From IMG/VR virus record IMGVR_UViG_3300025151_000003, positions 1 to 56,268 of that record: DNA of 56,268 bases; one strand, written 5' to 3'. The notes below the pieces were generated by a model. The model saw only the letters and a program-made list of their open reading frames with translations, was not told the origin of the DNA and searched no databases. The position numbers and the translations under genes were made by a program. This document shows positions 39,113-47,222 of the stretch, one piece after another (position 1 is the stretch's first letter; the number at the start of each line of letters is the position of its first letter). This stretch comes from a virus.

Positions 39113-42100
39113 TTAGCAAGCCATTAATACACATGGCACAAGGTATGAGCCATCATCATAAGTATGTGAAACATTTGTGCTAATAACTTTCGCAATCGTT
39201 TTGCTGCGAACAATATCATCACCCTGTGGCTTGGCTGTACCGTCACCAGCACTCATTAGTAAGTCACCTCGTGCCACTGTCGTGCTACTAGCAATACGAA
39301 TAACCATGTCGCCAGTCATCGCAACATTCATATCATTAACACGACTACTACCGTAGGGGTCGTCGTAAAGTTCTTCTTCGTTCCAGTTAATAAATACACC
39401 AGCTACATTTACGTCACCTTCTACAGAAGATACAGCCATGCAATTAAGTTGTTCGTTATTTTTAGTTGTTCCATCTTCTTTAGTCCACACAGCCATCTTA
39501 TCAAGATTGGTCATCACAGTGCCTTTAAGTAAACCATCAATGCGGTTTCCATCAGCAGTTTGTGACCAACGCCCCAAGTGACCACCATTGTAAGTTACAG
39601 TACTGCCAGACACGATAATACTGCCTTCATTACTGTTATCTTGCCTGAAAGCTACAAGCGTCCCATCAGAGTCCTCTCTATTAACATAAAGTGCTGCGCT
39701 TGTGCTTGTTGTACCAATGAATCCAGCGGCATTTTGATGTGTTTCAAAGCCATTATTAGCCAATCCTGCCGCTGTCTTTAGCATCAAAAGTCGTCCAGAA
39801 GAATCAATAAGCCCACGTTGAGATCCGTTTACATTAAACCGCATCTGATCACCATTGTGAGCATATATAATTTGACCACTTGAACTTGAATCTGGATCAC
39901 CAAATTGTATTTGACTGTTAAAGTTAGCAGCCGCTCCAATTCCTATTGTCCCACTGCCATTATTGCCATGAACTCGTAACTGCTGACCAGAAACAGCCGC
40001 AGTTGTGTTAATTAGCACGAGTCCACCATCTGTAATAACTAGTCTGGTTGCATCATTAGTTTCATCATGTATAGTAAAATGTGCATTGCTAACTGATGGC
40101 GAGCCGGGACGAATACCGTACTTGTGTCCACCACCAACGCCTGTACTGTCAATTATAATTGCTGATTCTACACTACTTCCACCTTTCACATGAAGAGGTA
40201 CATCTGGTGAGTCAGTTCCTATTCCAACATCACCTCCTGTAGTAATACGCATACGCTCTGTATTTGAAGTTAAAAGTGTAAGGGGTGTTGCACTACCTGT
40301 ACCATTAATTGTGCCAACCCTACCCAGACTACCTGTAAAATCAACTAATGTTCTTGCTGGCCCAGCACTAAAGTTTGACGATGCTCCTGATGAACCTACT
40401 GCACCAACAACATTTAAAAACTCTGTTCCAGTTGTTCCATTAATATGAACTTTACCACTTACTGATACATCGCCTTCAAACTCTGCTTTACCTGTAGCTA
40501 AGAAAGTGCCGCCCACAGATGTGTTACCAGCTATATTAACTGCACCACTTACTGATACAGCATCTTCAAAAATTGCTGCACCTGCTACAGTGACAGTACT
40601 ATTAAGTTGAGTAGCACCTCCTACAATTAATGCCCCACTAACAGATACGTCATCTTCAAATTCTCCTTTGCCTGTAGCTAAGAAAGTGCCACCTATAGAT
40701 GTGTTACTATTTACATTTAAAGTAGAAGCAAGTGAAACTGCACCACCTATTGTTGTTGTTCCACCTATATTAACATTGCCACTAACAGATACATTACCAT
40801 CAAATGTGGTATTACCTGTGGTAAATAATGTACCACCTATAGAAACATTACCTGCTACATCTGTAGCACCAGCTACACTTACATTATTTTTAAAAGTAGC
40901 TGCACTTGATACAGTTACAGTAGATCCTAAATGTACTGCACCACCTACACTTAAAGTAGATGCAAGACTTACTGCACCTGCTACTGTTACTGTTCCTCCA
41001 AAATTACTATTACCACTAACAGATACATCATCTTCAAACTCAGCTTTACCAGTAGTAATTAATGTACCACCTATGGAAGTATTACTATTTACATTTAAAG
41101 TAGAACCAAGACTTGTAGCTCCAGCTATTGTTGTTGTCCCACCTATATTAACATTACCACTAACAGATACATTACCATCAAATGTAATATTACCTGTAGT
41201 AAATAATGTACCACCTACAGAAACATTACCTGCTACATCTATGTTTCCAGAAACTGATACACTATCTTCAAATATAGCTGCTCCAGCTACAGTTACAGTA
41301 GATGCTAAATGTGTTGCACCACCCACACTTAATGTAGAGGCTAGGCTAACTGCACCAGCAATAGTAGTAGTGCCGCCAATATTAACATTACCTGATACGG
41401 ATACATCGTCTTTAAATTCAGCCTTACCTGTTGCTAAAAAAGTACCACCTATAGAAGTATTACCAGTTACATCTAAAGTTGATCCTAAACTTGTAGCTCC
41501 TGCTATTGTAACAGTGCTTGCAAAATTAGATGCACCTGCCACACTGAGAGTAGAAGCTAAACTAACTGCTCCTGCTATTGTGGTAGTTCCTCCAATTCTA
41601 AGATTACCTGATACTGAAACATCATCTTTAAATGTAGAAGAACCTACTGCATTAAACGTACCACTTACAGAAACTGCACCTCCAGCATTTATAAATCCAG
41701 AAACAGATATATTTGATGTAACACCTAATTCTGCTTGCACATTAGTTAAATTAGATCCATCACCATAAAATGCAGAAGCACAGACTCTAGCATTAGTAGC
41801 TTGAATATTTGTACCAGCTATTGTAACAGTGCCACCTACATTAAGATTACCACTAACAGATGTATCTCCACTAAATCCTGCATTACCTGTAGCTCTAAAT
41901 GTGCCACCAACTGAAGCAGAAGTAGCCACATCTAATCTACCACTTACTGATACATCATTATCAAATGTTGCTTTAGATGTAAATGTGCTTGCACCTTCTA
42001 CATTAAATGTACCGCTTACAGATACATTATTATTGAATATAGCTTCGCCTTCTACAGTTACTGTGCTACCAAAATTAGCTGCCCCTGATACAGATACATC

Positions 42101-42550
42101 ATCTTTAAATACAGCTTTACCTTCTACTGTAACTGTAGAACCAAAGTTTGCTGCACCACCTACCGTAACAGTTGATTTTAAATGTGTAGCTCCCACTATA
42201 GTTGCAGTACTAGATACTTGTAGTGTACCACCCACTACAGCATTACTAACTGATATATTACCTGCTATAGTTGCAGTAACACCTGTTATATTTGAACCGT
42301 CTCCATAAAATGCAGAAGCACATACTCTGTCATCTACATGAAGATTATTATCAAGAGAAACAGAACCAGTAACTCCTAAAGCACCACTAACTTGTACAGC
42401 ATTAGTTGCTACTTTAAGTGCTGTATTAGTGCCATCTCCTGTTTGTATAGGTTTAAGAGATGTGTCTACACCTTCATTACTAACAGCAGAACTTACAAGT
42501 ATAAGCTGTTTATAAGTATTTGAAATAAGTTTTCCTGTTAAATCTGTCAT
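39113..42550 (-). CDS. Long tail fibre with hexapeptide-repeat shaft
   Basis: About 1145 residues, starting at the ATG that overlaps the previous stop (ATGA at 42547). Residues about 45-700 repeat a hexad such as VSVSGN-VNIGGT-TTIAGA over 100 times, fitting a long trimeric beta-helical shaft. Two copies of VCASAFYGDGSN lie near residues 80 and 265. The C-terminal third (MRITTGGDVGIGTDSPD, then TAVSG-rich and DGTLVAFRQDNSN segments, ending YLVPCVLMAC) is the probable receptor-binding tip and is visibly richer in G+C than the shaft. It would project from the tail and fix host range. Confidence 0.85.
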   Translation of the reverse strand: MTDLTGKLISNTYKQLILVSSAVSNEGVDTSLKPIQTGDGTNTALKVATNAVQVSGALGVTGSVSLDNNLHVDDRVCASAFYGDGSNITGVTATIAGNISVSNAVVGGTLQVSSTATIVGATHLKSTVTVGGAANFGSTVTVEGKAVFKDDVSVSGAANFGSTVTVEGEAIFNNNVSVSGTFNVEGASTFTSKATFDNDVSVSGRLDVATSASVGGTFRATGNAGFSGDTSVSGNLNVGGTVTIAGTNIQATNARVCASAFYGDGSNLTNVQAELGVTSNISVSGFINAGGAVSVSGTFNAVGSSTFKDDVSVSGNLRIGGTTTIAGAVSLASTLSVAGASNFASTVTIAGATSLGSTLDVTGNTSIGGTFLATGKAEFKDDVSVSGNVNIGGTTTIAGAVSLASTLSVGGATHLASTVTVAGAAIFEDSVSVSGNIDVAGNVSVGGTLFTTGNITFDGNVSVSGNVNIGGTTTIAGATSLGSTLNVNSNTSIGGTLITTGKAEFEDDVSVSGNSNFGGTVTVAGAVSLASTLSVGGAVHLGSTVTVSSAATFKNNVSVAGATDVAGNVSIGGTLFTTGNTTFDGNVSVSGNVNIGGTTTIGGAVSLASTLNVNSNTSIGGTFLATGKGEFEDDVSVSGALIVGGATQLNSTVTVAGAAIFEDAVSVSGAVNIAGNTSVGGTFLATGKAEFEGDVSVSGKVHINGTTGTEFLNVVGAVGSSGASSNFSAGPARTLVDFTGSLGRVGTINGTGSATPLTLLTSNTERMRITTGGDVGIGTDSPDVPLHVKGGSSVESAIIIDSTGVGGGHKYGIRPGSPSVSNAHFTIHDETNDATRLVITDGGLVLINTTAAVSGQQLRVHGNNGSGTIGIGAAANFNSQIQFGDPDSSSSGQIIYAHNGDQMRFNVNGSQRGLIDSSGRLLMLKTAAGLANNGFETHQNAAGFIGTTSTSAALYVNREDSDGTLVAFRQDNSNEGSIIVSGSTVTYNGGHLGRWSQTADGNRIDGLLKGTVMTNLDKMAVWTKEDGTTKNNEQLNCMAVSSVEGDVNVAGVFINWNEEELYDDPYGSSRVNDMNVAMTGDMVIRIASSTTVARGDLLMSAGDGTAKPQGDDIVRSKTIAKVISTNVSHTYDDGSYLVPCVLMAC
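40445..42400 (-). repeat. Coding repeat array: 18-bp (hexapeptide) units in the fibre gene
   Basis: Roughly 100 degenerate 18-bp units encode x-[VIL]-x-[polar]-G-[NTA] hexads. Larger blocks recur almost unchanged, for example VSVSGN-VNIGGT-TTIAGA and its neighbours several times. Such arrays can lengthen or shorten by recombination. Confidence 0.8.
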
Positions 42551-42822
42551 ATTAGCTGCCAAAATTTTTCTGTTGAATCATATGTGCTTGTTGCTTGATC
42601 CCATGTTAAATTTCTACCTGTATTATCTGGTCTTGGATTTAGTATTGCAGGATTATCTCTAACATCAGGTACTTTGTTTTGTGGATGATTTTTTAAATCG
42701 TATTGTCCTTCATAATCTTCTGGGCATACTAGCATACCATAGCTATTTAATCTCATTTGACGATGTGGATAAACAAACCCACAAATGTCACACATAGCTA
42801 AAGCATTTTTAGTACTTGCCAT
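42547..42822 (-). CDS. Small zinc-binding virion-operon protein
   Basis: 91 residues. CDICGFVYPHRQM (11-23) and LVCPEDYEGQYDLKNHP (31-47) form a zinc-ribbon pattern (CxxC...C..D), then DVRDNPAILNPRPDN. Similar short proteins lie next to tail-connector genes in marine podoviruses. It may tie connector and fibre together; this is inference. It overlaps the fibre start (ATGA) and shares one base with the upstream adaptor gene. Confidence 0.6.
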   Translation of the reverse strand: MASTKNALAMCDICGFVYPHRQMRLNSYGMLVCPEDYEGQYDLKNHPQNKVPDVRDNPAILNPRPDNTGRNLTWDQATSTYDSTEKFWQLI

Positions 42823-43496
42823 TATATGTATCCTAACCTTGGAACCACATGCATAGAGGCTCTTTGTCTATCTTCCTGCATAGCTCTTGCAAGAAGTTCT
42901 TCATAATTAAGTTTTAAAAATTGTATTCTATCTGCTGGAACACCGGGACGTTTTATTGACATATAATAAGAAAGTCCCATTGTTAAACATGGTAAAAATC
43001 TTTTAGGTACATCAGCATTTTGTACTGCTGATTTATTTACATCTTGTAATTCTTTTACTAATTCTAATTTAAGAACATCAGTTGAGTTATCTGGTAGAGG
43101 CCACACACGTAAAACAGGATTATCTCTTTCTCTACGAATAGAATATTGATTAGGTCTGCCTTTTTGTGTTTTATTTGGTATAAGTAAATATTCTTCTGAG
43201 CTAATTCTTTCTAGTTGTAAATCTGTATCATCTCTATTAATAACAACTTCAAGAGCATCTACGGTAGAACTATCTAATGAATATGTAGCAGTGCTTGCTG
43301 TTACAGTTAAAGAAGAAACAGATGTACTCCAAAGCATCACACCACGATTCTGCCAATCTTTAAGCATAAGATTAATAGAGCGTCTAGCAGATGCTGGTTC
43401 ATGACCTAGTGTATTTTCACCACCAATCATCTCTGTAGCTTCTTGAATAACTTCATCTATATCTAGATTAAAGTTATATGTTCCTGAAACTGCCAT
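42822..43496 (-). CDS. Head-tail adaptor, tail-tube/gp4-like
   Basis: 224 residues. A helical start (LDIDEVIQEATEMIGGEN, ASARRSINLMLKDWQNRG) and the WPLPD.....LELV core (VLRVWPLPDNSTDVLKLEL), with a late helix rich in Arg (RAMQEDRQRASM), is the pattern of podoviral adaptor proteins below the portal (P22 gp4, T7 gp11). A related-looking gene lies at 47223. Family assignment by pattern. Confidence 0.65.
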   Translation of the reverse strand: MAVSGTYNFNLDIDEVIQEATEMIGGENTLGHEPASARRSINLMLKDWQNRGVMLWSTSVSSLTVTASTATYSLDSSTVDALEVVINRDDTDLQLERISSEEYLLIPNKTQKGRPNQYSIRRERDNPVLRVWPLPDNSTDVLKLELVKELQDVNKSAVQNADVPKRFLPCLTMGLSYYMSIKRPGVPADRIQFLKLNYEELLARAMQEDRQRASMHVVPRLGYI

Positions 43497-43786
43497 TACT
43501 TCTTAGTCCTTCTTCTTACGGCTTTCTTTCTCTTCTTGAAAGTCCTGACCATCGTAGGCTTGCCTCCTACTCCTTGTGCCTTTGCTCTCTTCCTTGCAAC
43601 AGCACTTTTGATCTGACCTTTGGTCATGCGCTTCGCAGTGGCTCTTGGTACGCATTTTGGATATTTCCTCTTGCTAGTTTTAGTAGACTTACGACCACAG
43701 GCTTGGAACTTGCCCTTTTTCTTTGGAGCACCAATATCAACCCAATCACCCTTTGGGCCTTTTCCAAACCAATCTTTTAAGCTCAT
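43496..43786 (-). CDS. Highly basic small protein (DUF5872-like neighbour type)
   Basis: 96 residues, over a third Lys/Arg. It starts MSLKDWFGKGPKGDWVDIGA, has ACGRKS and KCVPRATAKRMTKGQIKSA, and ends KKRKKAVRRRTKK. I recall the N-terminal 'SLKDWFGKG..GDWVDIG' pattern from marine phage and large DNA virus proteins of unknown function. Probably a nucleic-acid-binding virion protein. It overlaps the next gene upstream by four bases. Confidence 0.6.
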   Translation of the reverse strand: MSLKDWFGKGPKGDWVDIGAPKKKGKFQACGRKSTKTSKRKYPKCVPRATAKRMTKGQIKSAVARKRAKAQGVGGKPTMVRTFKKRKKAVRRRTKK

Positions 43787-43965
43787 GCGTACTTACCACC
43801 ACGTTTCTTATAGGTACGTACTAAATATGCGTTTGCATATGCGCTTGGATATACCTTGAACTTACGCTTAGTTTCTGCTTTTACCTGTGCATAAAGTTTA
43901 GGATTAAGCGGTCTAGGCGATCCTTTTTTTCTTTTTGTTTTTGGCTTTGCTTTTTTGATTGCCAT
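43783..43965 (-). CDS. Small basic protein, DUF5872-like
   Basis: 60 residues: MAIKKAKPKTKRKKGSPRPL, then LYAQVKAETKRKFKVYPSAY and ANAYLVRTYKKRGGKYA. The 'YPSAYANA.LV..YK.RGG' ending is the recognisable core of DUF5872, which is found in marine phages and giant viruses, function unknown. Its first 53 bases overlap the previous gene in a different frame. Confidence 0.65.
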   Translation of the reverse strand: MAIKKAKPKTKRKKGSPRPLNPKLYAQVKAETKRKFKVYPSAYANAYLVRTYKKRGGKYA

Positions 43966-44227
43966 CTTTTAATACCTTCTTTGCTTGTTTAGCTATTCGT
44001 ACAACTTCATTCTTACCCATTACTTTTGCACGTTGTTCCATAACTGTAAGTATTTGTATTTTACGTGCATATGGTTTTTTAATTCGTTTAACTTTAGCCA
44101 CAGTAGCTCTTGCATCTGCTGGAGTAGCAAACTTTATACTAACTGTATCTTTTGGATTTTCATCAGTATAAAGTCTGCGTCCAGATCCTTTTGGCTTTTT
44201 ACCTGTTCCTTTTTTAGGGTCAGCCAT
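43913..44227 (-). CDS. Small basic protein (104 aa)
   Basis: Starts MADPKKGTGKKPKGSGRRLY, continues TDENPKDTVSIKFATPADAR and ATVAKVKRIKKPYARKIQIL, and ends in a lysine block (KSKAKNKKKKRIA). The middle looks like a compact alpha/beta fold, the ends disordered and basic. The pattern recurs in marine phages. It shares base 44227 with the repeat protein and overlaps the DUF5872-like gene by 53 bases. Confidence 0.6.
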   Translation of the reverse strand: MADPKKGTGKKPKGSGRRLYTDENPKDTVSIKFATPADARATVAKVKRIKKPYARKIQILTVMEQRAKVMGKNEVVRIAKQAKKVLKDGNQKSKAKNKKKKRIA

Positions 44228-44433
44228 TACCTAGCACGACCACCACGAGAACGATACTTAGTAGCTTTACCGCCACCCATGCGTCTTACTGTGCCACCAC
44301 GAGAGCGATATTTAGTAGCTTTACCACCACCCATTCTTCTCAAAGCACCACCTCTAGACTTATACTTAGTAGCTTTACCGCCACCCATGCGTCTTACTGT
44401 TCCACCTTTAGACTTCATCTTCGTTCTTTTCAT
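44227..44433 (-). CDS. Arginine/glycine repeat protein, three 18-residue units
   Basis: Start is uncertain (44457, 44436, 44433 or 44418); 44433 is used. Three tandem copies of GG(T/A)(V/L)RRMGGGKATKY(K/R)SR fill most of the protein, which ends GGRAR. Net charge is strongly positive, with Arg-Gly-Gly-like spacing typical of nucleic-acid or RNA-binding tails. The 5' end overlaps the 231-residue gene. No family recognised. Confidence 0.6.
   Translation of the reverse strand: MKRTKMKSKGGTVRRMGGGKATKYKSRGGALRRMGGGKATKYRSRGGTVRRMGGGKATKYRSRGGRAR
44245..44406 (-). repeat. Three tandem 54-bp repeats
   Basis: The repeats encode the 18-residue units of the arginine/glycine protein. The copies are nearly identical, so copy number could change by slippage or recombination. 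Confidence 0.75.
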
Positions 44434-45103
44434 CATCTGGATCACACTCCTCTGCATATAAGTTGTTAAAAGTAATATTAGGATTCATATAACTATTATC
44501 TATCTCTGCTGAATGTACATATTGACTTGGTGTAAAATCTGGTGCTCCTTCTCCAGTAACCCATAAAGCAGGATTAGTTACTCTTACTCTATTATTAGGT
44601 AACGCCACAATGTTACCTGTAAATTCATCTGCATCTATAAGTTCTAATACATGTGATTGTTTATGTTGTGCTGGATCATCAGAAATATAACTGTCTGTAT
44701 AATCTACTGTAAACATATAACGACCTGTATAAAACTCTCCATTTATTTTACAAAGCCACGGACTAGAAGATATTCTATCCATAACTATTACACTATGATT
44801 TCTAGCAGAGCAGTCCCAAGGTTGGGCAAAATGTGTAGGCATTAACTCAGGCCATTCATCTAACTCTGTATCTGCCACTAATGCAGCTATTGGCATCCTA
44901 GCCCACATAGCTCCACCGTGTACATTTTCTTCTTCATCACATCCAGTAAATACTACTTGAAAACTTAGTGATCTATCTGGTATAGTATTAACTGCAAAAG
45001 CTAAAGCGTGTAAGTATTCTCCTTGATATTCTTCATGATTAGTTGTAAACTCTTTACGCACCCAACATTTAAAATGAGGGATGTTTGATATTAAGTAGGA
45101 CAT
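44408..45103 (-). CDS. Hypothetical virion-operon protein (231 aa)
   Basis: A non-basic protein among the basic ones. Beta-rich: CWVRKEFTTNHEEYQGEYLH, SLSFQVVFTGCDEEENVHGG, AMWARMPIAALVADTELDEW, and WDCSARNHSVIVMDRI. The end is acidic (ECDPDDEKNEDEV) and overlaps the repeat gene. I associate it with a conserved marine podovirus protein of unknown, probably structural, function. Confidence 0.6.
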   Translation of the reverse strand: MSYLISNIPHFKCWVRKEFTTNHEEYQGEYLHALAFAVNTIPDRSLSFQVVFTGCDEEENVHGGAMWARMPIAALVADTELDEWPELMPTHFAQPWDCSARNHSVIVMDRISSSPWLCKINGEFYTGRYMFTVDYTDSYISDDPAQHKQSHVLELIDADEFTGNIVALPNNRVRVTNPALWVTGEGAPDFTPSQYVHSAEIDNSYMNPNITFNNLYAEECDPDDEKNEDEV

Positions 45104-45109
45104 TTGATT

Positions 45110-45415
45110 TTAGCATCTCCATCTTCTACGTGCTTGTCTCAAGCGGCTATTAGGATTCTTAGCTGCTTTTGGAAACTTTTTCATTTGCCCCGCTGATCTT
45201 GCACAGAAAGACTTTCGCCTTGCTGCTCTTTTTGCTGTTCTAGGTTTTGCTTCTGTTACGGCTGTTTGTAATTTAGAACCGGGATTCTTACGTCTATATG
45301 CAGCTACACCTTTAGCAGTCATACCTGCACCAGTTTTAGTAGGACGTTTATGACCACCTTTAATGGTCAGTCCTTTCATACCTGTCCCTTTTCTTTTTCG
45401 TTTACGTACAGCCAT
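45110..45415 (-). CDS. Small basic protein, DUF6321-like
   Basis: 101 residues: MAVRKRKRKGTGMKGLTIKG, then GMTAKGVAAYRRKNPGSKLQ, TAVTEAKPRTAKRAARRKSF and CARSAGQMKKFPKAAKNPNS, ending RRRWRC. 'NPGSKLQTAVT' and 'RRKSFCAR..G' match my memory of DUF6321 (marine phages and large DNA viruses, unknown function). Over one third Lys/Arg. Confidence 0.65.
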   Translation of the reverse strand: MAVRKRKRKGTGMKGLTIKGGHKRPTKTGAGMTAKGVAAYRRKNPGSKLQTAVTEAKPRTAKRAARRKSFCARSAGQMKKFPKAAKNPNSRLRQARRRWRC

Positions 45416-45416
45416 A

Positions 45417-45560
45417 TTATATCTTTACATAAGTATCTTTATATTTTTGAATTAAGTAGTAACATAAGTCAGCCCAATATATTTTAAAGTCTGTATAGTC
45501 TTCACGATTAGGTTTAACTATATCATAGTTTATTTTACTATTATTAATACTTCCAGCCAT
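45417..45560 (-). CDS. Small hypothetical protein (47 aa)
   Basis: A short frame that starts at the ATG overlapping the upstream stop (ATGA) and ends two bases before the DUF6321-like gene. The product (MAGSINNSKINYDIVKPNRE) continues DYTDFKIYWADLCYYLIQKY. Tight packing supports expression. Aromatic and polar, not basic. Not recognised. Confidence 0.55.
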   Translation of the reverse strand: MAGSINNSKINYDIVKPNREDYTDFKIYWADLCYYLIQKYKDTYVKI

Positions 45561-46243
45561 CAAAACATTTTGTCTGAATAAGTAGCTTTACCAAAACCTT
45601 TCATGGCTTGACCTACACCACGAACTTTACCACCTACATTACGTTTTACTTTACCACCTAACTTACGTATTTCAAAACCACCCATATCCATAATTTCTTT
45701 TTCAGTGGGTGGTACGCCTCTAGCAGTAAGTCCCATACGATCTGCTACATCTTGTCTAGCTGGTGCAAATTCACCTGTTTCTACAAGACGACTCTTACCA
45801 CCTTTACCGGGACGTACTTTTGCTTTGCCTTGAGCTACAAGACTACGCCTACGTGCAGGAGAAACCTTTTCAGGAAGTTTGGCTTTAGATAGAAGTGGCC
45901 CTTGTTCTACTTCTTGTCCCTTTGGACCTGTTTTACGTCTACCAGCTAAAATATTAGAACCTCGTTCATCTGATATCTCGTCTCGTTTTTGAGATTTAAT
46001 TAAACGATTGAGTTCGCTTTGTTCAGCCCTAGTTCTTTTTACTTTAGGAGCTTTTGGTTTTTTAGGCGCAGCTTCTTTAATAGCTGCTTTTAACTCAGCA
46101 TCAGATTTCTTTTTTGCTTCTGTTAAAGATATGCCTAATGCTTTTGCACCTTTTTTTTGAAGTTCAGTAGCAGGTTTTACGCCACGAGCTTTACGTTTAC
46201 GTCCAGCACGTTTAGCAATTTCTTTAGTAAGTGTTTTAGCCAT
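45560..46243 (-). CDS. Basic lysine-rich virion-operon protein (227 aa)
   Basis: A repetitive, basic protein: TLTKEIAKRAGRKRKARGVK, KKGAKALGISLTEAKKKSDA, and two GGKV motifs near the end (RKLGGKVKRNVGGKVRGVGQ). The C-terminus is GFGKATYSDKMF. It shares 'GG[KR][VI]' glycine-lysine motifs with the gene at 46492. Probably a DNA-binding virion protein; the family is unknown. Confidence 0.55.
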   Translation of the reverse strand: MAKTLTKEIAKRAGRKRKARGVKPATELQKKGAKALGISLTEAKKKSDAELKAAIKEAAPKKPKAPKVKRTRAEQSELNRLIKSQKRDEISDERGSNILAGRRKTGPKGQEVEQGPLLSKAKLPEKVSPARRRSLVAQGKAKVRPGKGGKSRLVETGEFAPARQDVADRMGLTARGVPPTEKEIMDMGGFEIRKLGGKVKRNVGGKVRGVGQAMKGFGKATYSDKMF

Positions 46244-46245
46244 AC

Positions 46246-46422
46246 TTAGCTCTCCACTTTAAATGACTTACCTTGAGTATAATCTTCATCTACAACTACA
46301 TCTTGAGGTGGTCCTTTTACATCTGGACCTTTACGTGCAGCACCATAACCTTGTCCAGTAGGTCTGCCTACAATCTCATCTAAGTTATGTGGCCGTTTAA
46401 TTAGTGTATGAGGTCCAATCAT
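46246..46422 (-). CDS. Small hypothetical protein (58 aa)
   Basis: A frame with an AGGAG site and a start overlapping the upstream 26-residue frame (ATGA). The product (MIGPHTLIKRPHNLDEIVGR) continues with PTGQGYGAARKGPDVKGPPQ and an acidic DVVVDEDYTQG end. Not recognised. Confidence 0.5.
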   Translation of the reverse strand: MIGPHTLIKRPHNLDEIVGRPTGQGYGAARKGPDVKGPPQDVVVDEDYTQGKSFKVES

Positions 46423-46499
46423 TTCTTTCTCCTCTTTTTCTTTTGTTTCTTTTTAGGTGGTTTAGATATCTGTTGTCTAACACTTGATCTACTAATCAT
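46419..46499 (-). CDS. 26-residue protamine-like peptide
   Basis: A tiny frame overlapping both neighbours (8 bases upstream, 4 downstream through ATGA). MISRSSVRQQ is followed by ISKPP and a run of lysine and arginine (KKKQKKKRRKK) at the C-terminus. Sixteen of 26 residues are charged or polar and half are Lys/Arg. Real translation is unproven. Confidence 0.4.
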   Translation of the reverse strand: MISRSSVRQQISKPPKKKQKKKRRKK

Positions 46500-47208
46500 C
46501 GTACATCATAGATACAATTTGACCACCTGTCATAGCGGTAACTATTCTACCACCTTTTTTAGCTACAGCAAATCCCATTTCTTTAGCTGCTTGTTTACCT
46601 TTTGGTCCTGAAGCTACAAGTGCTCGTACACCTTTTCCTTTACTACCTTTAGGTATAGCTTTACCACCACCAGCTTTTGGAATGTTTTTACCTCTTACTT
46701 TTGATCGTCCACCCGGACCACCCCTAGATTTCATATCTTTAATAGAATTTCTTAAAGCCGTAATACGTTGTTTATTTTTATTTATAAATTTTAACTTTGC
46801 TGTTCCTGATAACTTATCAACTTGTTCTTCATATTTTGCTAATTGATCTTCCTTTATTTTTAAAGCTTTATCAAACTCATTTGCTTGTTTAGCTGCTATT
46901 TTAGAGGGTCGTATGTTAGCATCAGCAGCTTCAGCAGTTTCTCCGGGTGTCCTCATTGCTGGTTGATTTGGATCAGCAGCAGCCTGACCTTCACCTTTTC
47001 TTGCTTTTTTAGCAGCAGGAGTATTTTGTTGTTTTGCCCCTGCTCGTCTTGATGTTGGAGATGCAACTTCTCTCATAACACCTGCGCCTGTGTCTTTAGA
47101 CATACGCACTCTTTTGCCTTCTTCATTTAAACGAGTAGCACTTTTAGTACCACCTTTCAATTTTTGACCTGCTCTTTTAGCAATATTTCCAACTAAACTT
47201 TTAGCCAT
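46492..47208 (-). CDS. Basic lysine-rich virion-operon protein (238 aa)
   Basis: MAKSLVGNIAKRAGQKLKGG, then RRAGAKQQNTPAAKKARKGE, a coiled-coil middle (EFDKALKIKEDQLAKYEEQV) and MKSRGGPGGRSKVRGKNIPK. The end reads KKGGRIVTAMTGGQIVSMMY. The N-terminus (NIAKRAGQKLKGG) resembles that of the 45560 gene (EIAKRAGRKRKAR), so the two are probably paralogues. Predicted DNA-binding virion protein. Confidence 0.55.
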   Translation of the reverse strand: MAKSLVGNIAKRAGQKLKGGTKSATRLNEEGKRVRMSKDTGAGVMREVASPTSRRAGAKQQNTPAAKKARKGEGQAAADPNQPAMRTPGETAEAADANIRPSKIAAKQANEFDKALKIKEDQLAKYEEQVDKLSGTAKLKFINKNKQRITALRNSIKDMKSRGGPGGRSKVRGKNIPKAGGGKAIPKGSKGKGVRALVASGPKGKQAAKEMGFAVAKKGGRIVTAMTGGQIVSMMYDD

Positions 47209-47222
47209 AATTAACTTTCTCC

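Noticed and set aside
40668-41768. Long plus-strand open frame opposite the tail-fibre gene
   Set aside because: It is the complement of the 18-bp repeats, rich in Pro/Val/Thr by construction. The minus-strand fibre reading is far better supported.
39113-42550. Diversity-generating retroelement or invertible fibre
   Set aside because: No reverse transcriptase, template repeat or recombinase gene is present; the repeats are hexapeptide-coding.
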